From CAWJKP01 sp963843465 (GTDB lineage: Bacteria; Planctomycetota; Planctomycetia; Pirellulales; Thermoguttaceae), in contig CAWJKP010000002.1 in the NCBI GenBank assembly GCA_963843465.1, forward strand, positions 1,550,001 through 1,614,000: DNA of 64,000 bases, written 5' to 3'. Under the pieces are notes generated by a model. The model was not told where the DNA came from and searched no databases. It saw only the letters and a program-made list of their open reading frames with translations. Positions 1 through 7,347 of this stretch are shown here, one piece after another (the stretch's first letter is position 1; each line of letters begins with the position of its first letter). The translations under genes and the position numbers were made by a program.

Positions 1-1
1 C

Positions 2-259
2 CCCGTCGCCCCGGCGGTTAACCTGGAACCAGGTCAGTTGCTGGTCTTCTTCACCGACGGCGTGGTGGAGGCCGAGTCGCACGGCCGTGTCCGCTTCGGC
101 GCCCACCGGGCCGTGCAGTTGATCCAGAGCGAGCGCCAGAAGCCGGCGGCCCAGATCGTCGCGGCGATCTACCAGGCGATTTGCGACTTTCGCGGCCATC
201 GCGCCCAGTTGGACGATATCACGGCGGTAGTGGTCAAGGTGCTCGAACCCGTGGAATAA
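2..259 (+). CDS. SpoIIE/PP2C-type serine phosphatase, C-terminal fragment
   Basis: The reading frame is open from the window edge, so the 5' part of the gene lies outside. The visible 85 residues contain LEPGQLLVFFTDGVVEA near the start and LDDITAVVVKV near the end. These are the late metal-binding motifs of SpoIIE/RsbU-type PPM phosphatases (the DG and the D-D-I-T motif). Such enzymes dephosphorylate anti-sigma-antagonist or similar regulatory proteins in the cytoplasm. The N-terminal sensor and first catalytic motifs cannot be seen. The gene ends with TAA and is followed by a palindromic repeat. The family call is firm; the partner is unknown. Confidence 0.85.
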   Translation, partial: PVAPAVNLEPGQLLVFFTDGVVEAESHGRVRFGAHRAVQLIQSERQKPAAQIVAAIYQAICDFRGHRAQLDDITAVVVKVLEPVE

Positions 260-269
260 TGACGACGAG

Positions 270-314
270 ACGGGTAGGGTGGGACAAGCTCGCGTAAGCG
301 ATGCCGGCCCACCA
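270..314. repeat. Palindromic repeat family A, single arm
   Basis: This is one arm of a dispersed hairpin. It starts GTAGGGTGGGACAAG, has an inner CTCGCG/CGCGAG-like stem and ends CGGCCCACC. The outer GGTGGG and CCCACC can pair. Fuller copies occur near 5410, 5735, 13161, 17887, 25491, 27342 and 38500. Confidence 0.85.
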
Positions 315-440
315 ACTCCGTGTTCGAGGGAACCAAGCAGAGGAATCACGAAAGCCCGAAGAGAAGAAAACCCGAAAGAGGCGCGAGCGACCATGTTGGC
401 GAACGTTTGCGGCGATTCTTTGGAAAAGGGGTTTGCGCTC

Positions 441-552
441 AGCCCCGAAGGGGCGTAACATATCAGCCCAGGGCAAGCGCAGCGGCGCCGGCCGCGAAGC
501 GCCGCCCTGGGTGCGGTCATTATCGAAGGCGAAGCCCTGAAAGGGCGACACA
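441..552. repeat. REP-like repeat family D, left copy of an inverted pair
   Basis: Contains GCCCCGAAGGGGC, CAGCCCAGGGCAAGC and GCCCTGAAAGGGC, each a short hairpin. The same modules, in reverse orientation, are at 1140-1249, so the ORF at 554-1024 is bracketed by an inverted pair. The same family flanks the transposase gene near 10.0-10.7 kb. Confidence 0.85.
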
Positions 553-553
553 T

Positions 554-1024
554 ATGCACGACCTGGGCGAGCTAGTGCGCGAAGCGTTAGAATGCCGGCG
601 TATGTCTCGGCATCGCTGCATTGTGAGCAACCAGGCAGCGGACGATCTTAGCCATTACGGAATCGACGCACTCGAAGCCATTGAAACCGGCGTGCTGTCG
701 TTGGTAGCTCCAGCATGCGGTAGTGGACGTGCTCCCGCCGAATGCGGGTTCGCCGGAACGGTGCACGTCATGGTTAAGTACTTCCGTCTTCTCTACAAAC
801 ACGAAATGATCGCGCGGGGTCGAGATTTCCTTGCTAAGCTGCCGCCGTTGGTTCTAGTGGACGGACTGCACGGGCTGTTCATCGTGGAGGGAAACTGCGC
901 TGCAAGCAAATATCAGTTGACCGAACCATTACAGACATTCATTGAAGAAATAGCATTCGATTCGACTGCGGATCAACGGCTTCGTGACCTTATTTGCCGA
1001 AACTGCCGCCTGCGTACCTGCTAG
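554..1024 (+). CDS. Hypothetical protein between two inverted REPs
   Basis: I do not recognise this 156-residue product. The open frame extends further upstream, but that part translates the repeat at 441-552, so I take the ATG at 554, the first Met after the repeat. The middle is rich in hydrophobic and aromatic residues (VMVKYFRLLYKHEMIARG) and there are several cysteines near the end (ICRNCRLRTC), which might form a metal site. No signal peptide or membrane segment is obvious. It lies alone between inverted family D repeats. It may be a real small gene or a fortuitous ORF. Confidence 0.4.
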   Translation: MHDLGELVREALECRRMSRHRCIVSNQAADDLSHYGIDALEAIETGVLSLVAPACGSGRAPAECGFAGTVHVMVKYFRLLYKHEMIARGRDFLAKLPPLVLVDGLHGLFIVEGNCAASKYQLTEPLQTFIEEIAFDSTADQRLRDLICRNCRLRTC

Positions 1025-1139
1025 CAGGCCGGGGCTGCAAGGCCGCCGCCCGGCCGGCGCTTGGTAATGTGACCTGGGCGACGGCGGTAGAATAGACGGT
1101 GGCTCGGAGTGTGATAGCGCTGGAGGCTGCGGCGGAAGT

Positions 1140-1249
1140 CCGTTTCGCCCTTTCAGGGCTGACGACGTTTATTCTACCCGCCACCCAGGGCGGCGCTGTG
1201 CTTGCCCTGGGCTGATATGTTGCCGCCCCTACGGGGCTCAGGGCGAGCC
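1140..1249. repeat. REP-like repeat family D, right copy (inverted)
   Basis: Reverse-complement counterpart of 441-552: CGCCCTTTCAGGGC, then CACCCAGGGCGGCGC, CTTGCCCTGGGCTG and GCCCCTACGGGGC. It fills most of the gap before the chagasin-like gene and provides an apparent upstream ATG (1255) for that gene. Confidence 0.85.
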
Positions 1250-1287
1250 AGAACATGCGAGACAAATATCGAACGGGGAGTTTGAAA

Positions 1288-1851
1288 ATGAGGCTCGCGC
1301 GTATTTCGCAGGTTACATTAACTGCGGCCCTGCTGATCGGGGCGGTCGGCGGCGGACGGCTTATCGCTCAGAACAGCGCTTCCGATGCGGATCGCGAGAA
1401 AAAAGCGCGGATGATCCAGTCGATGCTGCGGGGCGATCAGACGTTGGATCTCCACCAGGCGCAGCTTACCCTGGCCAACAACGGACAGAGCCGGACGGTT
1501 GCCCTGGGTTACCCGATCTTCGTGCGCCTGGCGGGAAACCCGGCCAACGGTTACCAGTGGCGGTTGGACCACATCGAAGGCGAAGCGATCCGTCAGGACG
1601 GCAAGCCGGTCTACTATCCCCGCGAAGGGGACGCAGGCGTGGCGGGATCGTACGTCTTCAAGTTCATGGCGGTCAAGCAGGGCAAGTCGAAGATCCGGCT
1701 GGCCTATCAGCGGCCCGGCCAGAAGCGCGAGATCAACCATTTCACGGCGACCATTCTCGTGTCGACCAAGCCCGTGGGGACCAACCCCAAGACGACCGAG
1801 GTCCCCACCAAGGACTCGCCAAGCAAGTCTCGCCAGCCGGGCGGGACCTGA
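1288..1851 (+). CDS. Chagasin-like (I42) cysteine-protease inhibitor, secreted
   Basis: A 187-residue protein with an N-terminal signal segment (TAALLIGAVGGGRLIAQ). The body shows the three loops of the I42 inhibitor family: NPANGYQW (loop 1, NPTTGY-like), a glycine-bearing VAGSYVFKF strand and YQRPGQ in place of the usual RPW loop. In the family these loops wedge into the active site of papain-like proteases. The protein probably acts outside the cytoplasm. I chose the ATG at 1288 because a GGGGAG site lies just upstream; the ATG at 1255 is inside the end of a repeat. The last 35 residues are a Thr/Ser/Pro-rich tail. A broken gene begins 24 bases downstream, so the two may share a transcript. 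Confidence 0.8.
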   Translation: MRLARISQVTLTAALLIGAVGGGRLIAQNSASDADREKKARMIQSMLRGDQTLDLHQAQLTLANNGQSRTVALGYPIFVRLAGNPANGYQWRLDHIEGEAIRQDGKPVYYPREGDAGVAGSYVFKFMAVKQGKSKIRLAYQRPGQKREINHFTATILVSTKPVGTNPKTTEVPTKDSPSKSRQPGGT

Positions 1852-1875
1852 CTCCTCCGCAAAGGGTGGCGTAAA

Positions 1876-4457
1876 ATGGACTGCCGAGAAGAGTTCGACG
1901 ATTCGTTCCTCGACCAGCAGCCCTTGAGTTCTCTGACCGAGCACAAGTTGGGCGAGACAGTCGCCTGGGTAGGAGGAGTGATTGCGATTGTGTGGCTGGG
2001 TGTGCTGGCGGCTTTCGTCCCCTTTGCCTTGGCGGCACCGCCCGGCAACGCGGAATTGAAGGTCGCCGTATCCGACCGGGTTGTGGACGACAAGGCCACA
2101 GGGACCCCACGCATTACGCTCGATCACCAACGGAACGAGTACTTCCTGGGGGAAAACATCCTCATCGACTACCGCCTGGAAAACACCGGCCCTGGGCCGT
2201 TGCGGTACGAGAAGGGCGGATTCTTTCCTGGGCTTCGCCGCAATGACGGCTACCGGGTGACCGCCGTGCCTGTCGACGGCGTCGGAAAGCCCATAGGTCC
2301 GCCTGCGGAGACATTCGCGGACCCGGAAGAATCGCGAGAGGGGTCACTCGCTTCATGGGAATTGGCGCCGGGGGAGGCATATCTCCAGACGCTGTATCTT
2401 CCCCGCTATGTCAAGCTTGAAAAAGCGGGTCGGTACTCGATACGGATTGCCAACGTCGACCGCCTCAATCCGGAGACGCAGTTCTCGGCCGGCGAGACGC
2501 TGATCACACTCAAGGAGCCGGCACCCACCGACGCACGGACGATTTACCAACGGATGAAGAGACTGCCGCGGGAACCGGTCGCCGAGATCGGCGAGAGCAG
2601 CAAGGTGCCGATCGCCGATTTCCAGGCCCTTCTGGCCCCCGTCTACGTGCCTGTCCTCCGTGAACACGCGATGGAGGGCGATCGGGATGCGCTCGATGGC
2701 TTGGGCAAGATGTCCACCGCGCGGGCCAACGCTGCCTTGATCGAAGCCGTCGACCGGGCAGCCGCCAACGACGAGCTGGATTTTGCCCTGGCCGCCTATC
2801 ATCAAGTGAGCGGACATGTCCGAATCCCAGGTTCTATCCGGGATTCTACCCCGGATTCAAGGCCGACAGCCCGGATTGCATTGCCGGGCGGGCCCTTGTG
2901 GAGCGGGTGTGGCGGCCGGAGTTCGTCGATCCGCTCCGGCGGTTGGCTGCCCGATTGGCTCGCGATCCCAAGCCGGTTGGTCTGGCGGAAATTGAAGAGA
3001 TTTACGCGGATGTGGGGACGCCGGATGATATGCCAAACGTGATGCTCGGCTACACGAAGGCCATCGAGTTGACCCGGACGCTGCCGCCCGAGACACATCA
3101 ATACCCTCGCCCGCGCGGCGCGGCCTATGTTTACCCCATTGCGGTCCGCATGCTCTTGAAAAGGGCGCGAAAGCCCCGACCGATCCCAAGACGCCAGGCG
3201 AGATCGGGGCGTCCTTGGTCGCCCTGCGCTGGCAGAGTGATTTCCGACCGGCGGACTGGGCCGAGCGGCTTGTGCGATGGTTGGACCACCCGATTCCCTA
3301 CGTTCGGGAGCTGGTGCTCGAATGGGTTCCCGAGCCGGTTCCGCCCACCCTGCTTGACCGCTTGCCACGTCTGCTCGCCGGCAACGGTGGGGACCTCCAA
3401 ATCGCCGCATGTCGGCTGGCGCAAAAGCATCCGCGCGAAGCCTTCCGAGACCCGCTCCTAGAGATCCTCCGCCAGGGGCGTGCAAGTAAGGCGGAATACC
3501 TGCTCGAAGAGTACCTGCTCAATGCGGCTGTCGACGCCGCGCGAGCCAACGGGATTGCGCGCGACCAACTGGCCGAGATCTGGCTGAGCCGAATCGACCC
3601 TTCCGATTTGGGGGTGGCCGGCATTCGCCGCTTGCTCCACACGGCGATCGATTACGACGGGGCAGAAGGCTCGCCGGGAGAACTCTCGCCTAAAGACACG
3701 GCGGCAGCAACCACACGCTGGAAGCGATTCATTGACGAGCACCGGAACGAGCTGCGCGAGGGCCATCGCTTCAAGTTGGGCGATCCGGAGATCACGCCGG
3801 ATCTGTTTCCGCCGGGTTTCAACTTCTACGCGCAGGGTCGGCCATCGCAGCGCGACAGCAATCAAGCTCCTGGTGCGCCAACTCCGCCATTCAATACGTT
3901 CTTCATCCCTCGCCTGGCGGCTGAACTTCGTCGTACCTCGCTCGACGCTGCGCATTTTGGCCGCCAAAAACATCATCACTCCGCTCTCGAAGCGGCGGAC
4001 TAACGGACAGACGCAGGTTTTGGAATTGCCCATCCGTATCGAGAATCACTCCGCTCGCACAATCACCGCCAACATCGCACATGAATGGTTCGGTGGAATA
4101 TGGCCGCCGACCGACTTGGGTGCGGCCGTTAGGCGAATGGAGCATGAGTCGCGCAAGTGGCGAGCGTCGGAGGTTTATCTGTCCGGCGAGCTTGGCAGTC
4201 AAAATAAAGCCACGGTTTGGAAACCGGGCGAGAGCCACGACCTCGTCCTGCGCGTGAATTGGCCCGGCACGGGTTCCCGTGGCGCGGAGCCGCTGATCCA
4301 CGCCGACGTGCCCGGCAAGTACGCGGTACGTGTCTCACTGGTTTTCAAGGCCAAGGAAACGTCGGAGTACGTCGTCTCGCCGCAGATGGAGATCGAAGTC
4401 TTGGAAAAGCCGCGTGCAAAGGCTATGAATCAATCATCGGCCCAAGACCCACCGTAA
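1876..4457 (+). pseudogene. Large membrane-anchored protein gene, frameshifted
   Basis: Coding potential runs over the whole span but switches frame about three times (near 2815, 3155 and 3995). The first segment has one membrane helix (WVGGVIAIVWLGVLAAF, about residues 32-48) followed by an immunoglobulin-like region (LIDYRLENTGPGPLRYEKGG). The middle resembles helical repeats (WLDHPIPYVRELVLEWVPEP), and the last segment repeats the Ig-like pattern (LELPIRIENHSARTI). The original product would be near 860 residues, anchored in the membrane with its bulk outside. I do not know its function. Whether this is true decay or several sequencing errors cannot be decided here. It follows the inhibitor gene closely. 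Confidence 0.6.
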
Positions 4458-4461
4458 GCCG

Positions 4462-5316
4462 ATGCCGGAGCTTCCTGAAGTCGAGACGATGCGGCGGGGG
4501 ATCGCCGGCGTGGCCGGGTGCCGCATCGAGAGGGTGGATGCGCCCCGCACGGGCCTCCACCCGATCCAGATCGACCCGGCCCTTCCGGTCCTTCGCCGCC
4601 GCCTTGTCGGCCGGCGGATCGAGGCCGTCGACCGCCTGGGAAAACGCGTGGTTCTGGTCCTCGACTCCGGCCAGCGGCTGATCATCGAGCCCCGCATGAC
4701 CGGCCGCGTCCTCTTGGAAGATCCTCCCAACCGCTCGCACCTCCGGCTCGTGCTCCGGCTCAGTGGGGGCAGCCAGCGGCAGTTGCTCTTTTGGGATGTC
4801 CGCGGGCTGGGGGTCGTCCGGCTGCTTACGGCGGAGGAGCTGCTGGCCCAATTGGGGCCGCAGAAGCTCGGCCCCGACGCTTTGGAGATCTCCGCCGACG
4901 AGCTCCGCCGGCGGCTTGCGGCCAGCCGCCGCCCGATCAAGGTCGCGCTGATGGATCAGCGGGTCTTGGCGGGCGTGGGCAACCTCTACGCCTCCGAGAT
5001 CCTGCACCGCGCCGGGCTGCACCCGCAGCTCGGCTGCCGCCGGCTTCGCCGCGGAGATTGGGCCGCCTTGACCGACTCGGTCCGCGAAGTGTTGCAAGAG
5101 GCCATCGCCGCTCAGGGCTCGACGCTCGCCGACGGGACCTACCGCAACGCCCGCAACCAGGCCGGCGGATATCAACAGCGGCACCGCGTCTATCAACGGG
5201 ACGGCGAGCCGTGCCTGGGATGCGGCGGCGAGGTCCTGCGGATCGTCCAGGCGCAGCGATCGACATTCTTTTGTCCGATCTGCCAGCCGCGGCGAAAGTC
5301 CCCGAAAAGTACGTAG
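4462..5316 (+). CDS. mutM: Formamidopyrimidine-DNA glycosylase
   Basis: A bifunctional base-excision repair enzyme that removes 8-oxoguanine and formamidopyrimidines and then cleaves the strand by beta/delta elimination. The N-terminus MPELPEVET supplies the nucleophilic Pro2 and the catalytic Glu3, and Lys61 (LGKRVV) matches the conserved active-site lysine. The middle has MDQRVLAGVGNLYASEIL, the helix-two-turn-helix region. The C-terminus has a zinc finger with Cys251, Cys254, Cys271 and Cys274. The length of 284 residues is normal. It starts 4 bases after the preceding broken frame ends. A family E palindrome follows the stop codon. Confidence 0.97.
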   Translation: MPELPEVETMRRGIAGVAGCRIERVDAPRTGLHPIQIDPALPVLRRRLVGRRIEAVDRLGKRVVLVLDSGQRLIIEPRMTGRVLLEDPPNRSHLRLVLRLSGGSQRQLLFWDVRGLGVVRLLTAEELLAQLGPQKLGPDALEISADELRRRLAASRRPIKVALMDQRVLAGVGNLYASEILHRAGLHPQLGCRRLRRGDWAALTDSVREVLQEAIAAQGSTLADGTYRNARNQAGGYQQRHRVYQRDGEPCLGCGGEVLRIVQAQRSTFFCPICQPRRKSPKST

Positions 5317-5409
5317 TCCTCTGTAGGGAACGCGCTGCGTGGCGTTCCGGGAAAATGCGCAGCGCGGCGTGTCAGGTGGGGAAAGGCGTCGTTCAGTGAT
5401 CCAAAGGAC

Positions 5410-5508
5410 GTAGGGTGGGACAAGCTCGCGCAGGCGAGCGCCGGCCCACCAGTTCTGCCGAATGATGGTGGGCCGGCGGCCGCCGAGGCGGCCTTGTCCC
5501 ACCCTACG
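5410..5508. repeat. Palindromic repeat family A, two arms head to head
   Basis: Two arms in inverted orientation. The left starts GTAGGGTGGGACAAG with an inner CTCGCG hairpin; the right ends CTTGTCCCACCCTAC with an inner GGCCGCC/GGCGGCC hairpin. The whole can form a long cruciform. Confidence 0.9.
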
Positions 5509-5734
5509 ATTGCCGAAGAGTTATTCTTTTGGCAGTCCAAAGGTGAAAGTCGGGGGATTGCTCGCACGGCCTCTGGCTCTAGAATTGTTGCCAACCGGGG
5601 CAACGATTTCCTAACAAGCCAACCTTGACTACCACCGCAGGAAGCTCGCAAACGCATCCTGTCCCGCATCCCGCTTCCCGTTTCGCCATACCGACACCCA
5701 ACTCAAGCTGGGTTTTCCTTAACTACCGCAAGCT

Positions 5735-5828
5735 GTAGGGTGGGACAAGGCCGACGTGTCGGCCGACGGCCCACCGAGAGCCGCATTGGTGGGCCGGCGC
5801 TCGCTTACGCGAGCTTGTCCCACCCTAC
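5735..5828. repeat. Palindromic repeat family A, two arms
   Basis: Same architecture as 5410-5508 with the inner hairpins exchanged: GGCCGACGTGTCGGCC in the left arm and CTCGCTTACGCGAG in the right. Confidence 0.9.
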
Positions 5829-5871
5829 CCGCTTTCCCTGAATCGGGAAATTTAGAAACGAGGAGCGAGCC

Positions 5872-7191
5872 ATGAGCGGATGCCAATGTCCGGGGAACCC
5901 CTTGTCCAATCCCAATCGCCGTGAGTTCCTCACGGTCGGCGCGTTGGCGGCGCTGGGCCTTACGCTCGGCGACCTGCTGCGCCAGGAGAGCCTTCGGGCG
6001 GCGGAGGCGCCGGCCGCGGAAGCGAAGGCCAAAAGTGTCCTGCACGTTTTTCTGCCCGGCGGCATGGCCCATCAGGAATCGTTCGATCCCAAGCCCTACG
6101 CGCCGCTGGAATACCGCGGCTCGTTCGGGGTCGCCAGGACGAAGATTCCCGGCGAGGTCTTCTGCGAGGTGCTGCCGGAGACGGCCGCAGTGGCGGACAA
6201 ACTGACGGTGGTCCGCTCGATGACCCACGGCGAGGCGGCCCACGAGCGTGGCACGCACAACATGTTCACCGGCTACCGTCCCAGCCCGGCGATCACCTAT
6301 CCCAGCCTGGGCAGCGTGGTCAGTCACGAGCTCGGCTCGCGGGAGGACCTGCCGCCCTACGTCTGCATTCCCAACCAGCCCAATCCCTATGCGGGCACCG
6401 GTTACCTGAGCTCGAGCTACGGGCCCTTCAGCCTGGGGTCCGACCCGGCCTCGGGCGGATTCAAGGTCCGCGACTTGAGCCTGCCGCCGGGGATCGACGA
6501 GGCCCGCTTCGCCCGCCGCCGCAGCGCCGTTGAGGCGGTCAACGCGCACTTCCAGAAGCTGGAGAAGTCCGACGCGCTTTCGGCCATGGACAGCTTCTAC
6601 CAGCGGGCCTACGGGCTGATCAGCTCGCCCAAGGCCCGGCAGGCGTTCGACATCCAGGCCGAGCCGGCCGGCCTGCGCGACGAATATGGCCGCAACGAGG
6701 CCGGTCAGCGCTTGCTGATGGCCCGGCGACTGATCGCCGCGGGCGTGCGGGTGGTGTCGGTCACCTATGGCGGCTGGGACTTCCACACGCAGATCGTGCC
6801 CGGCACCCGGCGGACCATGCCGCCGCTGGACAGGGCCTTCGCGGCCCTGATCCGCGACCTCGACCGCAGCGGACTGCTGGCCAGCACCATCGTGATGCTC
6901 TCCAGCGAGTTCGGCCGCACGCCCAAGGTCAACGGCGGCGCGGGCCGGGACCACTGGCCCAAGGTCTTCAGCGTCGTGCTGGCCGGCGGCGGCGTCAAGC
7001 AAGGGCAGATCTTTGGCAGCTCCGACGCCACGGCCGCCGAGCCCGACTCCGAAGCCCTCGAGCCGCCCGATTTGTTCGCCACGATCTATCACCTGCTGGG
7101 CATCGAGTACCAGAAGCGGCTTCTGGCCCCCGGCAATCGGCCCATCGACATCGTCCGCGGCGGTAAAGTCCGCCGCGGTCTGCTGGCTTGA
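5872..7191 (+). CDS. DUF1501 family protein, Tat-exported
   Basis: A 439-residue planctomycete DUF1501 protein. The N-terminus carries a twin-arginine signal (NRREFLTVGALAALGL), so export in folded form is likely. The body shows family motifs seen across sulfatase-like DUF1501 proteins: HVFLPGGMAHQESFDPKP, RSMTHGEAAHERGTHNMFTGY, YGGWDFHTQ, SSEFGRTPKVNGGAGRDHWP and a closing FATIYHLLGI. These histidine and aspartate clusters suggest a metal-dependent alkaline-phosphatase-superfamily fold, but the substrate is unknown. In planctomycetes such genes usually sit with DUF1549/DUF1553 cytochrome-like genes, and that pairing is seen here with 10723-13157. A GAGGAGCGAG ribosome-binding site supports the start. 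Confidence 0.93.
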   Translation: MSGCQCPGNPLSNPNRREFLTVGALAALGLTLGDLLRQESLRAAEAPAAEAKAKSVLHVFLPGGMAHQESFDPKPYAPLEYRGSFGVARTKIPGEVFCEVLPETAAVADKLTVVRSMTHGEAAHERGTHNMFTGYRPSPAITYPSLGSVVSHELGSREDLPPYVCIPNQPNPYAGTGYLSSSYGPFSLGSDPASGGFKVRDLSLPPGIDEARFARRRSAVEAVNAHFQKLEKSDALSAMDSFYQRAYGLISSPKARQAFDIQAEPAGLRDEYGRNEAGQRLLMARRLIAAGVRVVSVTYGGWDFHTQIVPGTRRTMPPLDRAFAALIRDLDRSGLLASTIVMLSSEFGRTPKVNGGAGRDHWPKVFSVVLAGGGVKQGQIFGSSDATAAEPDSEALEPPDLFATIYHLLGIEYQKRLLAPGNRPIDIVRGGKVRRGLLA

Positions 7192-7211
7192 GTTTTGGTT
7201 GGGCAAGAAAA

Positions 7212-7325
7212 GTAGCAGGCACGCTCCGCGTGCCGTCCGCCCCAAGTTGAGGTTGCACTTATGACGCGGGTTGAGGCACAAACGTCGTTCCAGCGCGGAC
7301 GGCACGCGGAGCGTGCCTGCTACTT
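7212..7325. repeat. Palindromic repeat family B, two arms
   Basis: GCAGGCACGCTCCGCGTGCCGTCC and its reverse complement lie on either side of about 60 bases. Related copies are at 24923-24956, 27458-27535 and 62035-62095. The right arm overlaps the apparent 5' end of the next open frame. Confidence 0.85.
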
Positions 7326-7347
7326 TCATTTCAAACCGCTCGTGGCG

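Larger units (their letters stand above)
5317..5871. other. Repeat-filled intergenic region
   Basis: I see no gene here. It holds a family E palindrome (about 5321-5352, GGAACGC...GCGTTCC), a paired family A element (5410-5508), about 200 bases of unremarkable sequence, and a second paired family A element (5735-5828). A GAGGAGCGAG ribosome-binding site just before 5872 serves the next gene. Confidence 0.8.

Noticed and set aside
7261..7347. Start of the PPC gene at ATG 7261
   Set aside because: Those 29 codons translate the family B palindrome; ATG 7348 begins a clean signal peptide.
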